From DASQHW01 sp038209365 (lineage in GTDB: Bacteria > Actinomycetota > Acidimicrobiia > IMCC26256 > PALSA-610), in NCBI GenBank assembly GCA_038209365.1, contig JBBQXS010000010.1, positions 1 through 64,000 of the forward strand: DNA of 64,000 bases, in the 5' to 3' direction. The position numbers were made by a program, and so were the translations under genes. The notes beneath the pieces are model-generated. The model ran no database searches. It was not told the DNA's origin and saw only the letters and a list, made by a program, of their open reading frames with translations. How positions within the stretch are numbered: the stretch's first letter is position 1; the number at the start of each line of letters is the position of its first letter. Below, piece after piece: positions 1 to 9,008 of the stretch.

Positions 1-1158
1 GACGATCGAGCGGCCGGGGGTCACGAGGTCTGGCCGGCGCTGGCTGTTGCCGCGGCTCGAGAAGTCGGCGATGACGTCATTGCCGGGGTCGACGGTGGCG
101 TTCTGGTCCTGGGCGCCGACCGCGATGACGAACGGGTCATAAGCGGGGTTGTTGAGCTGGGGGTGGTCGATGCCGTTGTTGCCGGCCGCGACCACGACGA
201 CGATGCCCGCCCGCCAGGCGACTTCCGCGGCGTAGGTGAGCGGGTCGAGCAGGTAGTCCTGCACGCCGTCGGTCCCGAAGGAGAGGTTCAGGACCCGGAT
301 GTTCATGCCGGGGTCGTTGCGGTGCTGGACGACCCAGTCGATACCGGCGATCACCTGCGAGACGTCCACCGAACCGTCGGCGGTCGCGACCTTCACGCTG
401 ACGACCTTGGCGTCGGGCGCGATCCCGAGGAAGCGTCCCGCCCCGACCTCGGCCGCCTGGCCGTCGCCGGTCCGTACGCCCGGTTCGTGACCGGCGATGA
501 TGCCGGCCATGTGGGTGCCGTGCCCGAAGGCGTCGATGCCGTCGTTGGCACCGCCGGTCGCGTCGAGCGACAGGTCGGGACCGTTGACCAGGTTGGCGGC
601 GATGTCCGGCACCGGCGCCACGCCGGAGTCGATCAACGCGACGCCGACACCCCGGCCGGTGTAGCCGTCGCTCCACATGTTGTCGGCGTTGATCTCACGG
701 GCGACGTTGTACAACGACCCCGGATAGGCCCTCGGGCTGTACGGCGCCGCGCCCGGCCAGGTGTTCGGGTCGGGAAGCGGTGTGGCGTTGAGGTGCACGC
801 CGACGTCGGGGGTGACGCTGCGGACACCATTGACCGCCGCGACCAGCCCCACTGCGGATGCCGGGATCACGGCGTCGAAGCCGTGCACGATCGGCAACGC
901 GTGCAACACTTTTCCGCCCGCGCTCTGTACGACCTGGGAGGCGTTGCTCGCGGCGCCGGGTACGCCGGTCACGATGACGTGGACAAGGCGGTCCGACACA
1001 GTCTTGGCTCGGGTCGCAACTGCGCCCGGTGTCACGACCGCGGCCGCGAGCACCGCGAGCGTGACGGCCAGCGCGGCCCAGGTACGGCCGGTGCCACCGG
1101 TCGCGCCCCGCCAGATGCGGATCCGACCCTGAGGCGCCATAACGGCGAACCCATCCAT
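1..1158 (-). CDS. S8 family serine peptidase (subtilase), C-terminus off window
   Basis: Secreted subtilisin-like protease, incomplete: the frame stays open to base 1, so at least 386 codons are present and the catalytic Ser and C-terminus lie outside. Seen: ATG at 1158 preceded by a GGAAGAGG ribosome-binding site; hydrophobic segment about residues 28-43 (signal peptide or anchor); a prodomain-like stretch at about 55-130; catalytic Asp motif VALIDSGVAP (D177); catalytic His motif GHGTHMAGIIAG (H213); VVVAAGNNG region for the oxyanion Asn. An internal ATG at 1140 is an alternative start. Family function is proteolysis outside the membrane; the substrate is unknown. The ~220 bp upstream leader shows no clear riboswitch. 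Confidence 0.9.
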   Translation of the reverse strand, partial: MDGFAVMAPQGRIRIWRGATGGTGRTWAALAVTLAVLAAAVVTPGAVATRAKTVSDRLVHVIVTGVPGAASNASQVVQSAGGKVLHALPIVHGFDAVIPASAVGLVAAVNGVRSVTPDVGVHLNATPLPDPNTWPGAAPYSPRAYPGSLYNVAREINADNMWSDGYTGRGVGVALIDSGVAPVPDIAANLVNGPDLSLDATGGANDGIDAFGHGTHMAGIIAGHEPGVRTGDGQAAEVGAGRFLGIAPDAKVVSVKVATADGSVDVSQVIAGIDWVVQHRNDPGMNIRVLNLSFGTDGVQDYLLDPLTYAAEVAWRAGIVVVVAAGNNGIDHPQLNNPAYDPFVIAVGAQDQNATVDPGNDVIADFSSRGNSQRRPDLVTPGRSIV

Positions 1159-1381
1159 GACAAACCCTCTTCCACTCCGTCGTGAGCCGGAAGGACGCCG
1201 GGTTCGCCACTAGCTCCCCATCACCGAGGCGACCATCTTGCAGGTGACAGATCAACGCTTCGTCCACGCTGCTCTTCGTGCAGCAGGAAACGTTTCGTCC
1301 CCACCGAACCGATCCCTGAGGATCCCCGAGCTCCGGTGACCAACGTCACTCGCCACGACACCTGCGCATAGCCTCCGCGTC

Positions 1382-2182
1382 GTGCCGGCCGTCGCCGCGA
1401 ACGGGATCGACCTCTACTACGAGCGCTCGGGCGACGGGCCGCGGCTGCTGTTCCTCAACGGGTCCGGGTCGACGCTGGCGACAAGCGCGCTGCTGATCAA
1501 GCCGTTTGCCGCTCGCTTCGACGTGGCCGCGCACGACCAGCGTGGGCTCGGCCGCACGTCGATCCCGCCCGGGCCGTACACGATGGCCGACTACGCCGCC
1601 GACGCGACCGCGCTGCTCGATCACCTCGGCTGGGATCGTTGCCGCGTCTTCGGCGTCAGCTTCGGCGGCATGGTCGCGCAGGAGCTCGCGGTGACCGCAC
1701 CCGAGCGCGTCGAGCGGCTCGTGCTGTGCTGCACCTCGCCGGGAGGCGCGGGCGGCGGGTCGTATCCGCTGCACGAGCTCGAGCGGTTGCCGGAAGCCGA
1801 ACGCGCCGCGCACGCCGTCCGGCTGCTCGACACGCGCTTCGACGCGGCATGGCTCGACGAGCATGCCGGCGACCGCGGGCTCGTGGAGATGATGGCGGCA
1901 CGCAGAAGTGGCGCCAAGACCAAGGACCAGCTCCGCGGTGAGGCCGAGCAACTCCAAGCGCGCGCCGGACACGACGTGTGCGACCGCCTCCACTGCATCA
2001 CGTGCCCGACCCTGGTGGCGTCCGGCCGCTACGACGGCATCGCGCCACCGGCGAACGGCGAGTTCATCGCCGCGCACGTCCCGCACGGCGAGCTGCGGGT
2101 CTACGAAGGCGGCCACGCCTTCTTCGCCCAGGAGGCGAAGGCCCTCCCCGAGATCCTCGACTTCCTCGACCTATCAGATTGA
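1382..2182 (+). CDS. alpha/beta hydrolase
   Basis: 266-aa single-domain alpha/beta hydrolase starting with GTG. Seen: oxyanion region FLNGSGS, nucleophile elbow GVSFGGM (Ser about residue 97), acid in SGRYDGIAPP and His in EGGHAFFAQE near the C-terminus, so the triad is complete. The pattern is that of the 3-oxoadipate enol-lactonase/haloperoxidase-like group, but the substrate cannot be inferred. It stands alone, divergent from the subtilase, with about 84 bp before the next gene on the same strand. Confidence 0.88.
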   Translation: MPAVAANGIDLYYERSGDGPRLLFLNGSGSTLATSALLIKPFAARFDVAAHDQRGLGRTSIPPGPYTMADYAADATALLDHLGWDRCRVFGVSFGGMVAQELAVTAPERVERLVLCCTSPGGAGGGSYPLHELERLPEAERAAHAVRLLDTRFDAAWLDEHAGDRGLVEMMAARRSGAKTKDQLRGEAEQLQARAGHDVCDRLHCITCPTLVASGRYDGIAPPANGEFIAAHVPHGELRVYEGGHAFFAQEAKALPEILDFLDLSD

Positions 2183-2266
2183 TCCATCCCGCCTTACGCG
2201 GCGAATGTCCTGCGTGCCGGACGTCCGCCGATCGACACCTGCGCGCGACCGCGCGAGCATTCCCGC

Positions 2267-3394
2267 ATGCGGGAAGTACGAGCACACGACGACCTCGAGG
2301 CGATCCTCTCGCAGGTCAACACCGACGAGAACGCGATCACGCACGGTGTGAGCTCCGCGTTCGACGCGACGTTCACCTGGGACTACGCCAAGGGCGCCCG
2401 GCCGGCGCTCGACAAGCTCTACGAGAAGGCCAAGGTCTCGCAGTGGAACGGTTCGAAGGATCTCGACTGGTCGATCGACGTCGATCCCGAGCGCACGGCC
2501 GTCGAGCTCTCGCAGAACGACCGGCGCATGCAGTACGTGCGCGCGCTCGTCGACGAACCCGGGTCGCCGGTCGCGAAGTGGGGTGAGAAGGAGCTCGTGC
2601 AGTACGCGATGGAAAACCTCGCGCACCGCACGAGCCAGTTCCTCCACGGTGAGCAGGGCGCGTTGCTGTGCACGGCCCGCATCGTCGAGACCGTGCCGTG
2701 GATCGACGCCAAGTACTACGCGTCGACGCAGGTGATGGACGAGGCCCGGCACGTCGAGGTGTTCGGGCGCTATCTCGACGAGAAGATGGCGACGCGCTAC
2801 CCGATCAACGTGCACCTCGGGTCTCTCATCGACGACGTGCTCGCCGACTCCCGTTGGGACATCACGTACCTCGGCATGCAGATCATGATCGAAGGGCTGG
2901 CGCTCGCCGCGTTCGGCGCCATGTACCAGACGACCACCGAACCGCTGCTCCGGCAGCTCATTCGCTACGTGATGAGCGACGAGGCGCGCCATGTCGCGTT
3001 CGGCGTGCTGTCGTTGCAGGAGGCCTACGCCGGCATCTCCGGTGCCGAGCGGCGGGAGCGGCAGGAGTTCGTGTACGAAGCCGCGTTGCGCATGCGTGAC
3101 CGGTTCCTGCACCAGGAGGTGTGGGAGCGGCTCGGCGTGTCGGCCCGGGCGATGGTGCCGTACTTCATCCGCCAGAACAGCGAGGAGGAGATCCTCTTCC
3201 AGCGGATGCTGTTCGCCAAGATCGTGCCGAACTGCAAGAAGCTCGGCCTGCTCGACGGCCGGGACGGCTGGTTGCGGGAGCGGTTCACCGAGATGGGCGT
3301 GATCGAGTACGAGGACTACGTCGACACGAGCGTGGAGTACAGCGAGCTCAACGCGATCGAACGCGACCGCGCCGCCGCGGCCGTCGCGCAATGA
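2267..3394 (+). CDS. R2-like ferritin-fold diiron protein
   Basis: 375-aa all-helical protein of the ferritin/ribonucleotide-reductase-R2-like superfamily. A full set of diiron ligands can be placed: E129 (HGEQ), E159 and H162 (MDEARH), E209 (MIEG), E239 and H242 (SDEARH), the four-Glu two-His arrangement of O2-activating oxidases. Its stop overlaps the start of the SDR gene (ATGA), and the SDR overlaps the phosphotransferase the same way, so the three are co-translated. By family an oxidase, oxygenase or desaturase on an unknown substrate. The neighbouring SDR could process an alcohol or ketone product; that link is inference. Confidence 0.85.
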   Translation: MREVRAHDDLEAILSQVNTDENAITHGVSSAFDATFTWDYAKGARPALDKLYEKAKVSQWNGSKDLDWSIDVDPERTAVELSQNDRRMQYVRALVDEPGSPVAKWGEKELVQYAMENLAHRTSQFLHGEQGALLCTARIVETVPWIDAKYYASTQVMDEARHVEVFGRYLDEKMATRYPINVHLGSLIDDVLADSRWDITYLGMQIMIEGLALAAFGAMYQTTTEPLLRQLIRYVMSDEARHVAFGVLSLQEAYAGISGAERRERQEFVYEAALRMRDRFLHQEVWERLGVSARAMVPYFIRQNSEEEILFQRMLFAKIVPNCKKLGLLDGRDGWLRERFTEMGVIEYEDYVDTSVEYSELNAIERDRAAAAVAQ

Positions 3395-4170
3395 ACCTGA
3401 GCGGGGCCCGGGTCGTCGTCACCGGCGCGTCGCGTGGCATCGGCGCGGCGCTGGCGACCGAGTGCGCGAAGCGCGGATCGCGTGTTGCGCTCGTCGCCCG
3501 CTCCCGGGAAGCGCTCGAGAAGCTCGCGGCCGACCTGGGCGGCGACGCGTACGCGGCGGACCTCGCGGATGCCTCCGCGATTGCGCCGCTCGTCGCGCGC
3601 ATCCACGCCGACGGCCCGGTCGACGTGCTCGTCAACAACGCGGGCCTCGACCTCACCGGCGCGCTCACCGAGCTGCCGACCGACCAGATCGAGCAGCTCA
3701 TCAAGGTGAACCTGCTCGCACCGATCCTGCTGTGTCGCGCCATCCTCCCTGGGATGCAGTCCCGCGGCGGCGGCCACATCGTGAACATCTCGTCGCTCGC
3801 GGGCACGAACGCGTTGCCGGGCGTCCTGCCGTACTCGAGCTCCAAGGCGGGACTGAGCCACTTCACCGCCGGGCTGCGTGCCGAGCTGAAGGGCACCGAC
3901 GTCACGACGACGCTCGCCGAGATCGGCCCGGTCGAGGGCTCGATGATCGACAGCCTGCGCGGGCATGCACCGACGGAGCGCGCACTGGCGCGTCTCGCCC
4001 GGCTGCGAGTGTCGTTCGATCTCGACATGCACGCCGTCGTCGACGCGCTCGTCGAGGCCATCGAACGGGAGCGGCGGCACGTCCGTCTCCCGAAGCGGAA
4101 CGCGCTGTTCCCGATGTTGACCGAAGCGCCCAGGCGCATGACCGAATGGCTGCTGGCAGGTGTGAGATGA
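3391..4170 (+). CDS. SDR family oxidoreductase
   Basis: 259-aa short-chain dehydrogenase/reductase. Seen: NAD(P)-binding GASRGIG near residues 13-19, NNAG motif, NISS with catalytic Ser, and the YSSSK active-site motif (YxxxK). Length is normal for a classical SDR. ATG at 3391 overlaps the upstream diiron gene by 4 nt, and its stop overlaps the next start by 4 nt, so it is the middle gene of a translationally coupled trio. The arginine residues after the first strand slightly favour NADPH, an inference only. Substrate unknown. Confidence 0.92.
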   Translation: MNLSGARVVVTGASRGIGAALATECAKRGSRVALVARSREALEKLAADLGGDAYAADLADASAIAPLVARIHADGPVDVLVNNAGLDLTGALTELPTDQIEQLIKVNLLAPILLCRAILPGMQSRGGGHIVNISSLAGTNALPGVLPYSSSKAGLSHFTAGLRAELKGTDVTTTLAEIGPVEGSMIDSLRGHAPTERALARLARLRVSFDLDMHAVVDALVEAIERERRHVRLPKRNALFPMLTEAPRRMTEWLLAGVR

Positions 4171-5213
4171 CCATCCCCAAGAAGCTCGACGACCTGACAC
4201 CCGAATGGTTGAGTGACGTGCTCGGCAGGCACATCAGGGCGGTGCGCGGCGAGCCGATCGGCGTCGGCGTCGGACTCATCGGCACGTTGTTCCGGCTGAC
4301 ACTTGCCGGCGCCGGCGAGCCGCCGACGATGATCGCCAAGCTGGCGGCGCCGACCGACGAGGGTCGCTTCGTCGCGACGATTCTCAACATGTACGGCCGC
4401 GAGGTCGGGTTCTACACGCAGCTCTCGGAACGCACGCCGATCGGGCATCCGCAGTGCTATTACGCCGAGCACGACGGCACCACGCAGGACACGGTGCTGC
4501 TCCTCGAGGACGTGTCGTTGCGCGGCACGATGCAAGATCAGCTCGCGGGATGCGCGGTGGACGCGACCGGGCCGGCGTTGCGCACGCTCGCCAAGCTGCA
4601 CGCCGCGTTCTGGGACGATCCGACGCTCGGGGACTGCCCGTTCCTGCTGCGCCTGTGCGACGACCCCTATCCCGGTGCCGTCGCGTTCGCGTACGAGACC
4701 GCGTGGCCGCGCGTCCAGGAGTTCTTCCCCGACCAGATGACCGACCAGGTCGTCGAGTTCGGCAATGCGTATGCGGCGCGCATCGCGCCGTTGTTCGCCA
4801 AGCTGTGCGACGGCCCGCATGTGCTCTCGCACGCCGACTGGCGGCTCGACAACCTGTTCCTCACGCCCGCCGGCGATGTGATCGCGGTCGACTGGCAGCT
4901 GATCGACCGCAGCGTCGCGCCGCGCGATGTCGCGTACTTCGTGAGCCAGAGCGTGAACGTCAAGGATCCGGAGGACCAGCAGCGCCTGTTCTCCATGTAT
5001 CTCGACGAGCTCGCGAGCTTCGGCGTGCAGCCCGATCATGCCTGGGCGTGGGAGATGTACCGCTACGCCACGATGTTCGGGTTCGTGTACCCGGTCGTGG
5101 CAGCGGGAGCATTGACCATCGAAGACCCGCGTCACATGGCGCTCACAGGAGGGATGTTGCAGCGTTCGATCGCCGCGATCGAGACGCTCGACGCCTTCGA
5201 CCTCCCGCTCTGA
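4167..5213 (+). CDS. APH/EcKL-like phosphotransferase family protein
   Basis: 348-aa kinase-fold protein of the aminoglycoside phosphotransferase/ecdysteroid-kinase-like group. Seen: lysine-containing strand MIAKLAAP, LLLEDVS hinge, catalytic loop HADWRLDN (H222, D224, N229) and metal-binding IAVDWQ. Proteins of this type beside SDRs and acyl-CoA enzymes in actinobacteria are usually small-molecule kinases of unknown substrate rather than resistance enzymes. Third gene of the overlapping trio, starting in the ATGA shared with the SDR stop. Confidence 0.87.
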   Translation: MTIPKKLDDLTPEWLSDVLGRHIRAVRGEPIGVGVGLIGTLFRLTLAGAGEPPTMIAKLAAPTDEGRFVATILNMYGREVGFYTQLSERTPIGHPQCYYAEHDGTTQDTVLLLEDVSLRGTMQDQLAGCAVDATGPALRTLAKLHAAFWDDPTLGDCPFLLRLCDDPYPGAVAFAYETAWPRVQEFFPDQMTDQVVEFGNAYAARIAPLFAKLCDGPHVLSHADWRLDNLFLTPAGDVIAVDWQLIDRSVAPRDVAYFVSQSVNVKDPEDQQRLFSMYLDELASFGVQPDHAWAWEMYRYATMFGFVYPVVAAGALTIEDPRHMALTGGMLQRSIAAIETLDAFDLPL

Positions 5214-5299
5214 GCAAGGCTGCAACTGGCAAGTAGGACGGGCATTGCCCGCTGGTTCTGTGCCGTAAAGGCCCCCGAAGTGCCAGCCGATCAAAAGCG

Positions 5300-5587
5300 A
5301 TGGACGAAGACCTCCTGTCGGAGCTCGGCCTCGACGCTGCGACGTGGCGGAGCGTCTCGACTGAGCTTCGCGCGTGGCTACGCCTCGCTTCTACGCGAGA
5401 AGCCGAGGCACTGCCAACTCATTTGCGAACCGAGTTCGAGACGCTGCCACACCACCTTCGAGCTGAGTTCGGCGAAGCCCCCGAGCAAATGGACATCGAG
5501 ATCGCGGGCACAGTCGTCACTCATAGGAACCTTCTTGACTTGAGCTTTCGCCGCATCATCGGCAATGCGTTCAGCAGGGACGACTAG
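5300..5587 (+). CDS. hypothetical protein, 95 aa
   Basis: Unrecognised acidic 95-aa protein (starts MDEDLLSELGL, Leu/Glu-rich, probably helical). Base composition is less GC-rich than its neighbours. It ends in a TAG at 5585-5587, in the same frame as the downstream DUF3293 gene; no other stop separates them. It may therefore be an independent small protein or the N-terminal part of a longer gene split by an amber codon. Support is only moderate. Confidence 0.5.
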   Translation: MDEDLLSELGLDAATWRSVSTELRAWLRLASTREAEALPTHLRTEFETLPHHLRAEFGEAPEQMDIEIAGTVVTHRNLLDLSFRRIIGNAFSRDD

Positions 5588-5725
5588 GCGAAGCGGAGAT
5601 GGTCCGGAGAGCAGAAACGGCGAGGGTCGCCCCCCATCCCAGCGCCCGTCGCTCAGCACGCCCCGCAGGTTCTGCGTCGCGCCTACCTCGCGACGGAGAT
5701 CGACATCGAGATCGAGGACGATTGG

Positions 5726-6706
5726 GTGACGGCCGCAGTCGCGATAGAGCGTCTGCCGGCGCCCGTGTTCGTACTGACGTCTTGGAACCCGCGCAACCAG
5801 CAGCTGGCGTTGAAGGAGAACCGTCGGCGAAATCGTGAGCTGCGAGCGATCTTGTCCGGACAGGATGTGACGATCCTGAACGCGAAGCGCCGATCGCGAG
5901 AGAACGGTGGGTGCGAAGAGAGCTTCGCTGTCGTCCCTCTTGCTCGCAAGGAGGCGCGACGGCTCGGACGACAATTCAGACAACACGCGGTCTTCGAACT
6001 CAGTCGTTGCGAGCAGCGGGTGGTGGGCTGCTTCGGTCAATGGGAGGTGTGCCGCCGATACGACGAGCACGTCGAGATCACGAGGTCTCGTGGCCGGTCA
6101 CTTGCCGAGATGCTTGATGCTGAGCTCGGCATCGAGGTGGCGACGTCGTCTTGGCGTGGGAACCAGCGCGGCTGGACACTCGAGAACGAACTCGGACTCG
6201 CGTGCCCGAATTGCGGTCGCGCGTCACTGCAACTCGCGGGCTGTGACCTCATCTCGCGCGCTGGCGCGCCGTATCGCACGATGATGTTCGTATGTGTCAA
6301 CGAGCCGCGAGTCATGTCGCCGCACGAAGTGCCGAGCATGTATCGAGACGTGGTGAAGGCGTTGCGTGCGTTCACCAGCGCAGCCGAAGACGCCGACGCC
6401 CGCGGTCTGACTGCGGGGAAGTATCAAGCGTACGCAATCGAGCTCGACGACGAGGTCGGGTCGCGCGGCAGCGACCTCCCGTGGATATACGTCGGCCAGA
6501 GTCACTACAGCCCCGAAGAGCGCTTCGCCCAACACAAGAGCGGCATCCGCCCAAGTCGAGTTGTGCGCAAGTACGGCGTGCACCTCCGTCTCGATCTCAC
6601 TGCAGATCAGCCATTTCTGCGCACCGCCGAAGAGGCCCACGCGTATGAACGATGGCTCTTCGAATGGCTCAAAGCGACCGGATGGCCCGTCAAGGGCGGC
6701 ACGTAA
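5726..6706 (+). CDS. DUF3293 domain fused to GIY-YIG-like C-terminal domain
   Basis: 326 aa from the GTG at 5726. The N-terminal ~100 residues match the DUF3293 pattern (VFVLTSWNPRN, then N..L...L, EESFAVVPL and a Q.AVFEL end). The middle has a CPNCG knuckle. The C-terminal ~80 residues (WIYVGQSHYSPEERFAQHKSG ending in AHAYERWLFEW) resemble a GIY-YIG-type nuclease fold. The frame is open upstream to 5588 and encodes plausible protein (VLRRAYLATE) with no ATG, GTG or TTG, so the true N-terminus is uncertain. Function unknown; a DNA-processing role is only suggested by the GIY-YIG resemblance. Confidence 0.7.
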   Translation: MTAAVAIERLPAPVFVLTSWNPRNQQLALKENRRRNRELRAILSGQDVTILNAKRRSRENGGCEESFAVVPLARKEARRLGRQFRQHAVFELSRCEQRVVGCFGQWEVCRRYDEHVEITRSRGRSLAEMLDAELGIEVATSSWRGNQRGWTLENELGLACPNCGRASLQLAGCDLISRAGAPYRTMMFVCVNEPRVMSPHEVPSMYRDVVKALRAFTSAAEDADARGLTAGKYQAYAIELDDEVGSRGSDLPWIYVGQSHYSPEERFAQHKSGIRPSRVVRKYGVHLRLDLTADQPFLRTAEEAHAYERWLFEWLKATGWPVKGGT

Positions 6707-6906
6707 AGCCAGCGACCGGGCGCCGTCGCAGGACCCTCTAAAGAGCAACACAACGGAATCCGACGTTCAGGGGGCGGCCGGACGCGGTAGGTCTCCGGGT
6801 GACGTATTCTAGAAATACCTCGCCGCCATGGCGACGTGTGTGCCTCCCAGGACCTCGGTAGCAGCACGGAAGATTGCACCACCGGTGCGGACCAGGGAAG
6901 GGCCTG

Positions 6907-7866
6907 ATGACCCAACTGCTCGACAGGGCCGCTCACGTCGCCGCGCGCCCCCCAGAACCGGATCCAACTCCGAGCCCGAGCCGCGCCGGCCTCATCGTCG
7001 GGCGCGCCGTCACCGGGCTGCTCGTGATCGGGCCCGCGGTCGCACTCGCTATCGCGGTGCCGTTGCTCTGGGGACGCGCGGTGCACTTGCGCGACATCAT
7101 CCTCGCCGCCGCGTTCTACCTCGTGACGACCCTCGGCGTCACCGTCGGCTATCACCGTCTGTTCACGCATCGCAGCTTCCGTGCGCCGCGCTGGCTGAGA
7201 ATCGTGCTTGCTTCCGCGGGTTCGCTCGCGGTCGAAGGGTCGGTCGTCGGCTGGGTCGCCGCGCACCGCAAGCACCACATGTTCAGTGACAAGCCGGGTG
7301 ACCCGCATTCGCCGCATGGCTACGGCACCGGTGTGGGCGGCCAGCTCCGCGGCTTCGCGCACGCGCACGTCGGCTGGCTGTTCAAGGGTGACGCGACGGC
7401 GGCCGAGCGTTACGCGCCCGACCTACTGCGCGACGCCGACACGAAGATGATCAGTCGCCTCTTCCCGCTGTTCGCGGTGGTGTCGCTCGCGGCGCCGTTC
7501 TTCCTGGGCTGGACGCTCTCGGGTGCGCTCAGCGGCGCGTTCACCGCGTTGCTCTGGGCGGGCCTCGCCCGCATGATGATCCTCCACCACGTGACGTGGA
7601 GCGTGAACTCCATCTGCCACATGTTCGGTCGCCAGCCCGCGACGCAGAAGGACGAGAGCCGCAACTTCGCGCCCCTCGCGCTGCTGTCGTTCGGTGAGTC
7701 GTGGCACAACTTCCACCACGCGCACCCGTCGTCGGCCCGTCATGGCGCGCTGCCGCACCAGATCGACCTGTCGGCCGGCGTGATCCGTCTCTTCGAGCGC
7801 GCGGGTTGGGCGACGAACGTGAAGTGGCCGACCCCCGCGCAGCTCGCGCTCTGCCGGTCGACGTAA
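6907..7866 (+). CDS. acyl-CoA/fatty acid desaturase (delta-9 type)
   Basis: 319-aa integral membrane desaturase inserting a double bond into fatty acyl chains. Seen: three histidine boxes HRLFTH (83-88), HRKHH (120-124) and HNFHH (267-271), which bind the diiron centre, and four hydrophobic segments. ATG at 6907 follows a GGGAAGGG site. The upstream ~200 bp is non-coding and contains a TTCTAGAA-centred near-palindrome at 6804-6818 that could be an operator. The next gene starts 4 bp after the stop. Confidence 0.93.
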   Translation: MTQLLDRAAHVAARPPEPDPTPSPSRAGLIVGRAVTGLLVIGPAVALAIAVPLLWGRAVHLRDIILAAAFYLVTTLGVTVGYHRLFTHRSFRAPRWLRIVLASAGSLAVEGSVVGWVAAHRKHHMFSDKPGDPHSPHGYGTGVGGQLRGFAHAHVGWLFKGDATAAERYAPDLLRDADTKMISRLFPLFAVVSLAAPFFLGWTLSGALSGAFTALLWAGLARMMILHHVTWSVNSICHMFGRQPATQKDESRNFAPLALLSFGESWHNFHHAHPSSARHGALPHQIDLSAGVIRLFERAGWATNVKWPTPAQLALCRST

Positions 7867-7870
7867 CTCG

Positions 7871-8527
7871 GTGTGCTTCGCGCCGGAGGCGGATGCACTC
7901 GTCGGAGTCATCGTCGTCGCCGTCGGCGCGGACGCGTTGCGTCACGTACGTGAACCGAAGCAGATCCCGCTCGCGGCGCTGCCGCTGCTGTTCGGCGTGC
8001 ACCAGCTGACCGAGGCGTTCGTCTGGTGGGGGCTGCAGGGGAGCGTGAGCCACGCGCTCGAACGGACCGCAGTGTGGACGTATCTCCTGTTCGCGTTCGG
8101 TGCGCTGCCGATGCTGATCCCGCTCGCGGCCGGCCTCGTCGAGCCCCTGCGCGAGCGCCGGCGAATCATCGCCGCGTTCGGCTTGCTCGGGCTGGGGGTC
8201 GGCTCCACGCTGACGTTCGCAATGTTCCGCGGTGCGATTCACGCGATGATCGACGGCCGGCACATCGAGTACCAGGTCGATGCGGTCGGGCGCGGCGGGC
8301 AGGTCACGGCGCTGTATGTGATTGCGACATGTGGGGCGCTGATTGCGTCCAGCTACCGCGACCTCGCGGCGCTCGGCGTGCTGAACCTGGTCGCGGTCCC
8401 CGTGCTGATGTGGATGACGCTCAGCGGCTTCGTGTCGCTGTGGTGCTTCTGGGCGGCGATCGTGAGCATCCTCACCGATCTGCACCTTCGCCGAACGGCG
8501 ACACGGGGGTTAGCGTTGGTCGCATGA
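7871..8527 (+). CDS. DUF6629-like multi-pass membrane protein
   Basis: 218 aa starting MCFAPEADALVG, the MCF(S/A)-type opening of the DUF6629 family, with about seven hydrophobic helices and no obvious catalytic motif. An E..VWWGLQG motif lies in the second helix. It follows the desaturase by 4 bp and overlaps the next gene by 4 nt, so the three are probably one transcript. A membrane-related role fits the desaturase context but is inference. Confidence 0.78.
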   Translation: MCFAPEADALVGVIVVAVGADALRHVREPKQIPLAALPLLFGVHQLTEAFVWWGLQGSVSHALERTAVWTYLLFAFGALPMLIPLAAGLVEPLRERRRIIAAFGLLGLGVGSTLTFAMFRGAIHAMIDGRHIEYQVDAVGRGGQVTALYVIATCGALIASSYRDLAALGVLNLVAVPVLMWMTLSGFVSLWCFWAAIVSILTDLHLRRTATRGLALVA

Positions 8528-8991
8528 GCGACGACGTACATGTGGAACGACAGATCGCGGCACCGCCCGAGGCCGTGTGGGCGCTGGTGTCCGACGTGAC
8601 GCGCATGGGGGAGTGGTCGCCCGAGACGGTCGGGTGCGAGTGGATCGGCGATCCCAAACAGCCCGTGGTCGGGGCGCGGTTCAAGGGCCGCAACCAGAGC
8701 GGGTGGCGGAAGTGGTCGACGGTGTGCAAGGTCGTCGAGGCCGCGCCCGGCAAGTCGTTCGCGTTCGAGGTGAAGGCGGGCCCGGTCGACGTCTCTCTGT
8801 GGGAGTACACCTTCGAGCCGGCCGACGACGGGACGCGGGTCACCGAGTCGTGGACCGACCGCCGCCCGAAGCTCATGGAGATGATCAGCCGTCCGATGAT
8901 GGGCGTCTACGACCGCGCCGGCCACAACCGCGAGACGATGGAAGCAACCCTCGAGCGCCTCGCGGCGGCGGCCGAAGGCGGCCGCGCGTAG
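8524..8991 (+). CDS. SRPBCC family protein
   Basis: 155-aa START/Bet v1-like ligand-binding protein (polyketide cyclase/dehydrase type). Seen: the opening DVHVERQIAAPPEAVWALVSD, WSPE motif, central ARFKGRNQ strand and long C-terminal helix. Starts inside the stop of the upstream membrane gene (ATGA overlap). Ligand unknown. Different in sequence from the SRPBCC gene at 9537-9983. Confidence 0.88.
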   Translation: MSDDVHVERQIAAPPEAVWALVSDVTRMGEWSPETVGCEWIGDPKQPVVGARFKGRNQSGWRKWSTVCKVVEAAPGKSFAFEVKAGPVDVSLWEYTFEPADDGTRVTESWTDRRPKLMEMISRPMMGVYDRAGHNRETMEATLERLAAAAEGGRA

Positions 8992-9008
8992 CGCAGACGG
9001 GGGGAAGC

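Noticed and set aside
1159..1381. GGTGGGGACG-like motif upstream of the subtilase resembling a c-di-GMP riboswitch
   Set aside because: Other conserved blocks of that riboswitch class (GCAAACC, tetraloop receptor) are missing.
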